A stretch of 64,000 nt of DNA from positions 1,426,001 through 1,490,000 of the forward strand of contig OZ007031.1 in NCBI GenBank assembly GCA_963931605.1, given 5' to 3'. Numbering within the stretch: the first letter of the stretch is position 1; each line of letters starts with the position of its first letter. Under the pieces are notes generated by a model. The model had not been told where the DNA came from. It worked only from the letters and a program-made list of their open reading frames with translations, and searched no databases. Shown piece by piece: positions 17,686 to 25,615 of this stretch. The stretch comes from CALUOB01 sp944322305 (GTDB lineage: Bacteria; Actinomycetota; Coriobacteriia; Coriobacteriales; Coriobacteriaceae). Position numbers and translations under genes: made by a program.

Positions 17686-17721
17686 CGCGGCGCAACGCAC
17701 CGGGTAGCACAAGACAGCACA

Positions 17722-17759
17722 GGCAGCGGGGCGGCTCCACACGGGGCTGCCCCGTTTTT
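17722..17759 (+). terminator. Rho-independent terminator after hsp20
   Basis: CGGGGC and GCCCCG pair across a GC-rich loop and are followed directly by TTTTT, 40-70 bp past the hsp20 stop. Confidence 0.85.
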
Positions 17760-17931
17760 CGTGCCGGGCCGCGCCGCCCTGCCCGCACGTAGATCGTTTC
17801 TTGACAGCTCTGCCCTTTTTGTAGGCAAGTGGCAAAGCCGCAGGCACGCTCGTATTATGGTTGCTTGCGCGCGGTAGATATACGGCATGCGCGCGTGTAT
17901 ATATTGTGTCCCCGAAGGAGCATATACCGCC

Positions 17932-20220
17932 ATGATCCCAACGATAGCCTTTACCCTCTCGCTGGTCGCCACCGTCGCCAGCTTTGCTCTCGCCGTGCGC
18001 GCCCATCGCGCAGGCCGCGGCAAGCTTACCGTCTCCGGCACCGTGTGGGGCGCCATCCTTACCGCGCTCCAGGTGTTTCTCGTGGTGTGGAGCGCGTTGG
18101 GGCTGGTGGCCAACGACCTTATCTCCTCGGTGCTCGCGGCCGCCGCGCTCGCCGGCGCCGCGTGCGCGAGCTTCAACCGCGCCGCCGTGGTCAAGCGCCT
18201 GAGCTCGTTTGACCACCCGCTCGCCGTGGCGCTTATCGCCCTGGTGCTGGGCGCCGTCATGACCACGCTGGCGCTCGAGATCCCCTCGAACCACGACCTC
18301 ACCTACATGTACCCGCTGTGCCTGCTGCTCGAGGCCTGTCTCATCCTGGCCGTGCAGGCGGGACTCTTCTTCCTCACGCAGCGCCACGGCTCGCCCAGCG
18401 CGGCCGTTGCCGTTGCGCTGTGGTTCGTGGGTATCGCCCAGTACTTCGTGATCACCTTCAAAACCATGCCCATCACCCCGAGTGACCTGTTTGCCCTGAA
18501 CACCGCCGCAGCCGTGGCGGGCACGGGCTACACCTACAGCCTCACGGCGTTTTGCCTCTACAGCCTGGTGTTTCTCGCCGGCGCCGTCACGCTGACCACC
18601 CCGCTCGGCTCCCTTGCCAAGGCCCAACGCCTGGCCGCGGGCAGCGCGGACGCCGGCGCTGAGGCCCAGGGCGCCAACGCCGCCGCTCAGGGCATCGGCC
18701 TGCACGCCAAGCGCCCCGCGCCCGCCAAGGCGCCCCGCCGCAGGCGCGCCATCGCCGTCAACGCGCTCGTGGGCCTGGCGCTTCTCGCCGGCGTGACCGC
18801 GCACGTGACGCTTATCGACTACTACCACACCCTCTCGATCCAGGTGTACACCTGGCGGCCGCTGGAGAGCTACTACCGCCAGGGGTTCCTCCCCTCGTTC
18901 ATCTCCAACGCGCAGCTCATGGTGCCGCAAAAGCCCAAGGGCTACGACGCCGACGAGACCGACGCCATCCGCGAGGAGCTGGCCGCTGACTACGCCGAGG
19001 ACCCCGAGCTGGGCGCCTCGCCCGACCGCGCCGCCGCCGAGCAGCAGTTCTCCGAGACCAAGCCCAGCGTGGTGGTGGTCATGAACGAGACCTTCTCGGA
19101 TCTGTCCATCTACCAGAACATGCACGCCGGCTACGAGGGCCCGCAGTACTTCAAGAGCCTGCAGGACACGCTGCTCCGCGGCGACCTGTACGTCTCGGCC
19201 TACGGCGGCGGCACCTGCAACACCGAGTGGGAGTTCCTCACCGGCAGCTCCATGGCCTACATGGGCACGGGCCTGTACCCTTACATGGTGTACAACCAGC
19301 GCGCCGTCCCCTCCCTGGTGAAGCAGTTCAGCGAGATGGGCTACACCACCACCGCCATGCACCCCAACCACGCCAACAACTGGAACCGCGAGAACGTGTA
19401 CCGGGACCTGGGTTTTGACAACTTCCTCAGCATCGACGACTTCGAGGGCGCCGAGACCCTGCGCGGCATGGTGACCGACGGCTCCACCTACGACAAGGTG
19501 CTCGAGCAGCTGCAGTCGAGCTCGGATCCGCAGTTCATCTTCGACGTGACGATGCAGAACCACTCCGGCTACGACACCGGCCTGATCCCCTCCTCCAAGC
19601 TCGAGCACTACGCCATCGACGGCGAGGAGAACCCGGAGGTTAACGAGTACCTCTCGCTCATCGAGCAGTCCGACCGCGACCTCGAGGAGTTCATCAACGA
19701 GCTGCGCGAGCTCGACCGGCCCGTGGTGGTGGTGTTCTTCGGCGACCACCAGCCCAGCTTCCCCGACACCTACAACGACCTGTGGTTCACCGGCGAGGAC
19801 GAGGGCACGCACACCGAGCGCCTGTGGCACACGCAGTACTTCGTGTGGGCCAACTACGACGTGGCGGGCAACGCGCAGACCAGCCAGCAGATCGACACGA
19901 GCACCAACTACCTGGCCGCGCTCATGATGCAGGCCATCGGCGCGCCGCTGACCGAGAGCCAGGAGGCCGAGCTTGCGCTGCGCAAGCAGCTGCCGTTGGT
20001 GAACGTGATCGGCTACCAGGGCGCGGACGGCGTGTGGCACCTCAACGGGCAGGAGGACGACAGCCTGGCCACCGAGCTGTACAACCAGCTGTGGGCCATG
20101 CAGTACCGCGCGCTGTTTGACAACGGCGAACCGGTGTTCACGCTGTCCCAGCAGACCGAGGCCAACGAGACCAACCCCAACCTCGCCCCAGGCACCACGG
20201 CAGTGCCGGGCGCGCTGTAG
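17932..20220 (+). CDS. LTA synthase-family sulfatase (phosphoglycerol transferase-like)
   Basis: This is a 762-residue polytopic enzyme. The N-terminal part (about residues 1-300) holds several membrane helices (MIPTIAFTLSLVATVASFAL onward) with a cytoplasmic Ala/Lys/Arg-rich loop. The extracellular sulfatase-fold domain follows, with the nucleophile region VVVVMNETFSDLSIY, GGGTCNTEWEFLTG, HPNHANNWNR and GDHQPSFPD, all typical of LtaS/MdoB-like enzymes. It probably transfers glycerol-phosphate or a related group onto a cell-envelope glycolipid. GAAGGAG lies 11 bases before the ATG. The gene is monocistronic. Confidence 0.92.
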   Translation: MIPTIAFTLSLVATVASFALAVRAHRAGRGKLTVSGTVWGAILTALQVFLVVWSALGLVANDLISSVLAAAALAGAACASFNRAAVVKRLSSFDHPLAVALIALVLGAVMTTLALEIPSNHDLTYMYPLCLLLEACLILAVQAGLFFLTQRHGSPSAAVAVALWFVGIAQYFVITFKTMPITPSDLFALNTAAAVAGTGYTYSLTAFCLYSLVFLAGAVTLTTPLGSLAKAQRLAAGSADAGAEAQGANAAAQGIGLHAKRPAPAKAPRRRRAIAVNALVGLALLAGVTAHVTLIDYYHTLSIQVYTWRPLESYYRQGFLPSFISNAQLMVPQKPKGYDADETDAIREELAADYAEDPELGASPDRAAAEQQFSETKPSVVVVMNETFSDLSIYQNMHAGYEGPQYFKSLQDTLLRGDLYVSAYGGGTCNTEWEFLTGSSMAYMGTGLYPYMVYNQRAVPSLVKQFSEMGYTTTAMHPNHANNWNRENVYRDLGFDNFLSIDDFEGAETLRGMVTDGSTYDKVLEQLQSSSDPQFIFDVTMQNHSGYDTGLIPSSKLEHYAIDGEENPEVNEYLSLIEQSDRDLEEFINELRELDRPVVVVFFGDHQPSFPDTYNDLWFTGEDEGTHTERLWHTQYFVWANYDVAGNAQTSQQIDTSTNYLAALMMQAIGAPLTESQEAELALRKQLPLVNVIGYQGADGVWHLNGQEDDSLATELYNQLWAMQYRALFDNGEPVFTLSQQTEANETNPNLAPGTTAVPGAL

Positions 20221-20410
20221 GCGGCCGGGCGGCTGAGCGGTCGTGCGGGCGGTGCCGCGGCCGGGTGCGGCGGACCGGCGGGCCGCGCGGGACGGGCGCT
20301 CAGGCGGGCGACAGTGCCGCGGCGGGGCGACCATGCCCATGGCGGGGTATGGCGCCCGCCTCCTCGCTCGGGCCCGGCCCGTCCCGTTTTGGTAAGAAGA
20401 GCTCCTGAGA

Positions 20411-20458
20411 GAGGTCACGAAGGCGCGCCTGAACGATGCGCCTTCGTGGCCTCTTGTT
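20411..20458. terminator. Strong bidirectional terminator hairpin
   Basis: A 16-bp stem (GAGGTCACGAAGGCGC with one G-U pair) and an 11-base loop are followed by TTGTT. It lies 190 bp past the LTA-synthase-like gene and 180 bp past the convergent PTS IIB gene, so it may serve both. Confidence 0.75.
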
Positions 20459-20478
20459 ATGTGCGCTTGACATTCGCG

Positions 20479-20506
20479 TGCCACGGGGGACGGGTACCCC
20501 TGGCAG
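20479..20506. repeat. REP-like GGGGACGGGTAC element
   Basis: TGCCACGGGGGACGGGTAC is followed by CCCCTGGCA, a short palindromic form of the element that recurs as long inverted repeats at 42053-42120 and 50142-50190. Confidence 0.6.
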
Positions 20507-20638
20507 AGCGCGCGACCTGCCGCCGATACCCGCCTCCTGTGGCAACTGCGGCACGTCACAGGCAGGGAGCCGACCATGGCGCGCCGCCCGCAGGTTCCGC
20601 GGGTTGCGCCGTTAGCGCCGCTTGCGCTGTTAGTGCCG

Positions 20639-20929
20639 TTAGCGCGCCATGATCTCGAGCACCTTCTGCTCGCAGGCCGAGCGGCCCACGCTGGTGAGGA
20701 AGGGCACGCCGCTTACAAACGGGCAGGGCAGCCCCTCCGGCTTAACCGTTGTGGCGATAAGGACAACGGCGTGGCGCTTCTCGCATGTGGCGCGGGCCTC
20801 GGCGATGGCGCACTGCACGATCTTGTACTGGTTCTGGTAGCCGTTTGCATCGAGCAGGTCCGCCACTTTCTTTGCGACGGCGGTTGACGTGGCGATGCCC
20901 GAGCCGCATGCCAAAACGATGGTCTTCAT
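20639..20929 (-). CDS. PTS IIB protein, galactitol/lactose-type (orphan)
   Basis: This 96-residue cytoplasmic phosphotransferase carries phosphate from IIA to sugar. The phospho-cysteine loop is VLACGSGIATSTAVAKKV near the N-terminus, most like the GatB-type IIB. The length matches a free-standing IIB. The ATG at 20929 has GGAAAGG upstream. No IIA or IIC gene lies beside it in this window; upstream is the 2-kb repeat region. It either serves a permease encoded elsewhere or is a remnant. Confidence 0.85.
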   Translation of the reverse strand: MKTIVLACGSGIATSTAVAKKVADLLDANGYQNQYKIVQCAIAEARATCEKRHAVVLIATTVKPEGLPCPFVSGVPFLTSVGRSACEQKVLEIMAR

Positions 20930-21098
20930 AGTTGTTACCTTTCCATATCGGCGTCTGCGCAGACGCCGCAACCCTGTTGAGGTAAGTATACGTCCGCGCA
21001 TGCGCCGCGCGCCAGCACGTTAGCGCAGGTGATACTGCCGCTTGAGCGCGCGGCGACGCTGGATCGTGGCATGCGGCGCTACCGATGATCGCACGCTT

Positions 21099-21194
21099 GC
21101 CACTGCCGACGGCTGTGCCTCTGCCGCTATCGACGGCTACGCCTCTGCTGCTGTCGATGACTGCGCCCCTGTCGCCGCAGACGGCTGCGCGCCC
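21099..21194. repeat. 24-bp tandem repeat (four units)
   Basis: Four units start at 21099, 21123, 21147 and 21171, built on GCC-GCT-NTC-GAC-GGC-TGC-GCC-YCT. The period is a multiple of three, and on the plus strand it reads as an Ala-Ala-x-Asp-Gly-Cys/Tyr-Ala-Ser/Pro octapeptide. I see no convincing start codon or ribosome site. It lies in the repeat region upstream of the PTS IIB gene. Confidence 0.7.
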
Positions 21195-21301
21195 GCCGCC
21201 GCTGGGATCGGCCCGCACGACGTGCCGGCCGCACGGTTGTGCATGCATCCCGTATCAGCCGCAGCTTTCCGCATGCATTCCGTGTCCGTAACGAGCCCTT
21301 A

Positions 21302-22603
21302 GGGGATGCGGACGAAAAGTTGGACCGGGAGATCCGGATCGGAGGTCCGCATGTACGACAGCGAGACGATCGAGCTCGCCCCGCTCGCCCTCGAGGAGGG
21401 GATGACCCAGCTCGAGGCGGCCCAGCTCGCCGGCTGCTCCCTGAGGTCGGTGGCCGCCTGGGCCGCGGGCGACCTGCCGCACTCGTTCAAGGGCTCGCCC
21501 CCGGCGCGCGCGGGCGCTAAGATGCCGGGGAGGGCCCGGCGTGAGGAGGCGCGCTTGAACGCGGGGGAGAGGAAGGCCCACGGGGCCGCGATGACCGAGA
21601 ACATGCTGCTCAGGGCGGTGTCGGGTGACCTAAAAGGGGAAGGCTGCGCCCCGGCTTCGATGTCGAACGCGAGAAAGGCCGCGCTCGGCGAGAGATTGCG
21701 CGCGGCGACCGGCCTGCCCCTCCGAGAGATCACCGCTTTCTTGAGGATCTCGAGGAGCCCCTGTGAGTACCACCGGGCCAGGCTCGGGCGCGACCGCGAC
21801 GCCGCGCTCAGGGCGCCGGTCCGAGAGGCCTTCGGGGCGGGGATGGGGCGCTACGGGTACCGGCGCGTGCACGCCGAGCTCGCGAGGCGCGGCCTGCGCG
21901 TCTCCGAGAAGCGCGTGAGGCGCGTCATGCGCGAGGAGGGGCTCGAGGCGGCGCGCCCGCGGCGCCGGCGCTACAGCTCCTACTCCGGGGAGGAGGGGCG
22001 CGCCGCCGCGCCGAACCTGCTGCTGGCCGACGCGGCCCGAGACCGGCACGACTTCTCCGCCGCCCGCCCGGGCGAGAGGCTGGTCACCGACGTCACCGAG
22101 TTCAGGCTGCCCGGCGAGGGCCGCAAGGTCTACCTCAGCCCCGTCGTCGACCTCTACGACGGCGACGTCGTGGCTTTCTCGGCGGGCACGAGCCCCTCCA
22201 AGGCGCTGGTGGCGGAGATGCTGGGGGGCCGTGGCCGCAACGGGCGGCGGCTTCACCCTGCACTCCGACCGCGGCTGGCACTACCGCACCCCCGACCGGG
22301 TGAGGGCGTGCGCCGCAGCCGGGGTCACCAGGTCGATGTCGCGCAAGGGCCACTCACCCGGCAACGCCGCCTGCGAGGGCTTCTTCGGCAGGCTGAAGGT
22401 CGAGCTCTTCCACGGCAGGGACTGGTCGGGCTGGACCGCCGAGGCCTTCATCGCGGAGCTGTCCCGCTACGTCTCCTGGTACCGCGAGGGGCACCTCAAG
22501 GCGTTCGACGAGGGCGGCCGGACGGTGTACGACACGATACGGGGCCGCAGGAGGCGGCTCGGGCTGGCCGCCTAGGCCCGTCCAAGAAAACGTCCGCACC
22601 CCC
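21302..22603 (+). mobile_element. IS3-family insertion sequence
   Basis: The terminal inverted repeats start GGGG(A/G)TGCGGACG and continue imperfectly for about 28 bp. The TTA direct repeats (21299-21301, 22604-22606) are a 3-bp target duplication typical of IS3. The element is about 1.3 kb and encodes one transposase, now frameshifted. A 61-bp relic of its right end lies at 33464-33524. Confidence 0.85.
21351..22575 (+). pseudogene. IS3-family transposase, frameshifted
   Basis: The reading frame starts at an ATG with GGAGG five bases upstream. It has a helix-turn-helix region (LEEGMTQLEAAQLAGCSLRS), an HTH_21-like middle (GYRRVHAELARRGLRVSEKRV) and a DDE core. The first catalytic Asp (TDVTEF) is in the first frame. 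The second (LHSDRGWHY) and the Glu (GRLKVELF) are in the +1 frame beginning near 22220. The shift sits in a run of six G at about 22223-22228; five G would restore the frame. Either the copy is dead, or this is a homopolymer error or slippery site. Confidence 0.85.
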
Positions 22604-22699
22604 TTATCAGCTCCCAGCTGATACAAAAGGCATGCGGAACCTTGCAGCTGATACACCGTGCATGCACCGCGGCAATGCTCGGCCGCACAACTGCGCCGC

Positions 22700-23040
22700 G
22701 CGTAACCCTTACTCGCGTTGCGCCGCTCGCCCGCAGGCCTTCCTCGCACTGCGCTGCTTGCCCGCAACCCCTGCTGCCTCATCTTTACGTTTGCTATTAT
22801 CTCCTGCAGCGACCTTGCGCTTGCCAATCTTTCCTGTATCGGCCTTGTGCCTGCATATGTTTCCTCGCAAAACGCTTCGCTAGCGTTTTCTTCCTCTAAC
22901 GAGCCCTTTTTTGGCCCCTAGAACAACAAGGAATACAAGCACAGCGATTAACGAGGGAAGCTTTTGCCAGCGAAACGTCCCGAGAGGACACGTTTACCAG
23001 CGCAACTCCCTAGGAGCATGCACTTACAAGCGGAGCGACG
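22700..23040. repeat. 30-bp-phased inverted array C (AGCG family)
   Basis: On the left, at least five degenerate units every 30-31 bp read like TTGCGCTTGCC with TCCT between them; the CGCT cores end near 22821, 22851 and 22881. On the right, inverted units (CCAGCGAAAC, CCAGCGCAAC) have AGCG-type cores starting near 22938, 22969, 22999 and 23029. The centre carries GAGCC-CTTTTTT-GGC on the symmetry axis, like array E. It lies between the IS region and the MFS gene. Confidence 0.65.
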
Positions 23041-23097
23041 CACGCCGCTGGGCGCCGCGGGCAACGCTGGCGGCGACCGCTGAGACAACCCTCTCCG

Positions 23098-24363
23098 CTA
23101 TGCCTGAGCCCGCGAAGCTCGACGGCGGGCAACCTGGTGCACGGCAAACGCGACGAGCACGCTCGCTACCAGCGAGAACACCGCGCCGACCAAACCGGCG
23201 TAACCCATACCGATACCGCCTACCACGGCGCCGCCCACCGCCGTGCCGAACGCGATGCCGATGTTGAAGCTCATAGGCTCAAGCGAGGTGGCCAGCGTCA
23301 GCGCCGTGGGGTAGTCGCGCGCGGCGGTGTCCATGAACATGGCGACGCACGGGGTGGAGACCAGGTACATGGAAAGCCCGACGGCCATCACCAGCACGAG
23401 CGCCGGCACCGTAGCCGCGCCCACCGCGAAAAGCCCGGCCAAAAGCGCCGCCTGCAGCACAAACGTGCCGATAAGCGCGCGCATCCCCAGGCGCGTCTCG
23501 ATAAGGCCGGAAAGCAGATTGGAGATGAGACACATCACGCCGTAGCCCATGAGCGCCATGCTGGTTTGGGCAGAGGTCAGGCCCAAGATGTTTTCGAGGT
23601 AGGGCGACACGTAGGCGTAAAACACGTACACCGACCCCACGCCGAACACGAAGATGGCGACGCCGGCGAGCACGCGCACGTCGCCGAGCATCTTGAGCTG
23701 CTCGCCCACCGTGGCGGTAACGTCGCCTTTGCCCTCGCGCGGGAGCGCCGCCACCAGCGCCACGCTCACGATCAGCGTGAGCGCAAACGCCGCGACGATG
23801 GCCGCATGCCAGTTAAGCGCGTCGGCGATCATCTTGCCCAGCGACGTAGCCAGCACCATGGCCACCGAAAACGCCGCGTACACCACCGAGATCACCATGG
23901 ACACGTGCTTTGCCGGCACGAGCTCGGGAATGTAGGTGACGCCCACGGCAAGGATGGCGCCTGAAACTGCGCCGATGACCACGCGGGCGGCGAGCAGCGC
24001 CTCGAACGAGCCGGCAAGCACCGCCATCAGGTTGCCCACGTTGAGCACCACCGCGTACGCAACGAGCAGGTGAAAGCGGCGGAAGCGCCCCGTAGTGAGC
24101 GCAAGCACCGGCGTGAGCACGGCATAGGCAACCGAGAAGAAGCTGATGAGCTGGCCGGCCTGCGAGAGGCTGACGCCCAAGGCGTCTGCGATCTCGGGCT
24201 CGATGCCGATAACCACGAACTCCGAGCACCCAAGCGCGAATCCCAGCGCCACCAGCAACGCGATGCACAGCCGCGGGGACGCCGTGAAACCGCGCCCCGC
24301 CCGCTCCGCTGCCTGACGGCCACCCTTCCTCAACGCACCCGCCTGCTCCCGCACCTGCGCCAT
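23098..24363 (-). CDS. MFS transporter, DHA1/AraJ-like
   Basis: This 421-residue proton-coupled exporter has about 12 predicted membrane helices, the early LISFFSVAYAVLTPVLALTTGRFRR (helix 2 and the loop 2-3 Arg motif) and a repeat of the pattern in the second half. The sequence style fits the AraJ/chloramphenicol-sugar efflux branch; the substrate is unknown. The ATG at 24363 has GGGGAG close upstream. It is a single gene with array C directly downstream. Confidence 0.88.
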   Translation of the reverse strand: MAQVREQAGALRKGGRQAAERAGRGFTASPRLCIALLVALGFALGCSEFVVIGIEPEIADALGVSLSQAGQLISFFSVAYAVLTPVLALTTGRFRRFHLLVAYAVVLNVGNLMAVLAGSFEALLAARVVIGAVSGAILAVGVTYIPELVPAKHVSMVISVVYAAFSVAMVLATSLGKMIADALNWHAAIVAAFALTLIVSVALVAALPREGKGDVTATVGEQLKMLGDVRVLAGVAIFVFGVGSVYVFYAYVSPYLENILGLTSAQTSMALMGYGVMCLISNLLSGLIETRLGMRALIGTFVLQAALLAGLFAVGAATVPALVLVMAVGLSMYLVSTPCVAMFMDTAARDYPTALTLATSLEPMSFNIGIAFGTAVGGAVVGGIGMGYAGLVGAVFSLVASVLVAFAVHQVARRRASRAQA

Positions 24364-24522
24364 ACACTCTCCCCGTACTCGCGCTCCCGATTCGCTCGGG
24401 CCACCCGCCAGTATACGGGCGGTGCGCACGAGTGCGCCCACCCGACTTCATACGAAAAAGTTCCGCACCCGAGCGGCCAACAGACGACTCGCACGGGGCG
24501 GGCGGAACGCTGTCTCGCTCCG

Positions 24523-25182
24523 CTAATACAGCGGCAACTCGCCGGTGAGAGGATCGATCTGCGCGGGGTACAGCGGCTCGAAGGCCAGGCAGGTGTAGGT
24601 AGGCTCGCCGTGGAACTCGGTGTGGCCGGCGTCGCGCACGAGCGCCACGATGAAGCCTCGCTCGCGTCCGGCGGCGGCCAGGTCGAGCAGCTCTTGCTCG
24701 GAGTCAACGTACACGCAGATCTTGGCCACGCCCTCGTCGAACCATGCCTGCAGCGGAGAAACCGCAGGCTCGTCGGCAGCCTCCGGGTCTTTGTCCTGCG
24801 CGGCGGGCTCGTTTTTGGATGACAAACGCGCCGCCGACGCACCGAAACGCGAGGCGCGAGCAGCTTGGGCGGCGCGTTGGTCGTCCATCATGCTGCGGCC
24901 GAACATCCCCATCGCAAGATAGGCGAGCGGGCTTGCGGACTTGGGCTGCTCGGACTCGCCCGAGGCGACGCCCTGGCCGGCTGCGGCGTCGGTCCCCTCC
25001 GGCTCGGCCAGACGCACCCAGTCGTCCTCAACGCGCACGTCGTTCAAGCGGCCGTCGCGCACCAGCGCCTCGAGCACGGCCTCGACGCACGCGTGCCCGG
25101 ACTGCGCCGCGATCTTGCCCTTGCGCATTTTGAGGTCGCGCCGCACCACGATAACCTGCTTTGCCTTGTAATGGCCCTTCAT
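24523..25182 (-). CDS. Peptidyl-tRNA hydrolase, Pth2 family, with large insert
   Basis: Pth2 releases peptides from stalled peptidyl-tRNA. The N-terminus KQVIVVRRDLKMRKGKIAAQSGHA matches the archaeal/eukaryotic-type Pth2 signature, and the C-terminal half (WFDEGVAKICVYVDSEQELLDL ... RDAGHTEF) completes the fold. Normal Pth2 proteins are about 115-120 residues; this one has 219. The excess is an Ala/Ser/Gln-rich insert at about residues 50-140 between the first helix and the second strand. The ATG has GAGGGG upstream. A bacterial gene of this family with such an insert is unusual. Confidence 0.88.
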   Translation of the reverse strand: MKGHYKAKQVIVVRRDLKMRKGKIAAQSGHACVEAVLEALVRDGRLNDVRVEDDWVRLAEPEGTDAAAGQGVASGESEQPKSASPLAYLAMGMFGRSMMDDQRAAQAARASRFGASAARLSSKNEPAAQDKDPEAADEPAVSPLQAWFDEGVAKICVYVDSEQELLDLAAAGRERGFIVALVRDAGHTEFHGEPTYTCLAFEPLYPAQIDPLTGELPLY

Positions 25183-25291
25183 CTCGGCCCCTCTCGCTTC
25201 GTTTTGCCTCGCTTATTGTAGCGAAGCGCGTCCAACCTTGCGTCGGAGTACAGCGAGCCACCCGCTTTTCACCGGCCGATCACCCGACCTT

Positions 25292-25442
25292 GTGCAAACC
25301 TCGCGGTTAAAGTGCACAAGCCATCCGACTCCGTGTGTAGCCGGTATCGACGCACCTCGTTTACCTGCGCATATTTCAGTAAGACAAGCCCCTCTACTCG
25401 AAGGGCCGTGAAGCATGTGCACTTTAACTGCGAGGTTTGCAC
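25292..25442. repeat. 26-bp inverted repeat pair in the pth2-recQ gap
   Basis: The left arm GTGCAAACCTCGCGG...GTGCAC (25292-25317) and right arm GTGCAC...CGAGGTTTGCAC (25417-25442) are complementary except near one position, 99 bp apart. The spacing and symmetry recall the 30-bp arrays, but inner units are not convincing. A GCCGCAT triplet repeat lies further right, at about 25480-25505. The 433-bp gap has no supported gene. Confidence 0.6.
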
Positions 25443-25615
25443 GTACGAGCGCCACGACCCTAAAAATGGCGCGCCCGCATGCCGCATGCCGCATGCCGCA
25501 AGCGGCGCGCACCGCAGGCGCCGCGCATCCCCACCCCATGGAACCTGCTCACACGAGTTGTCGACGCGCGGCACCTCGACCTGGCGGCAATCGCCGCGGC
25601 AAGCGCCCGCATGTC

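Larger units (their letters stand above)
21237..22669. repeat. 30-bp-phased inverted array B (GCATGC family), split by an IS3 element
   Basis: Left units (TTCCGCATGC type) start at 21237 and 21267. Right inverted units (GCATGCGGAA type) start at 22630 and 22660. The full 30-bp unit also carries a TGTATCAGCTG part. An IS3 element lies between the two halves. Removing it and one TTA target copy leaves exactly 48 bp between the inner cores, the spacing found in the intact arrays. The insertion falls on the symmetry axis, inside GAGC...GCTC. Confidence 0.85.

Noticed and set aside
21042..21302. A small protein encoded by the 24-bp repeats
   Set aside because: The only start is a TTG without a ribosome site, and the frame runs into the IS element. 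It is kept only as a repeat.
22231..22575. A separate OrfB of the IS3 element through normal programmed frameshifting
   Set aside because: The junction lies inside the DDE catalytic core rather than between the helix-turn-helix and catalytic domains, and no ribosome site precedes the second frame.
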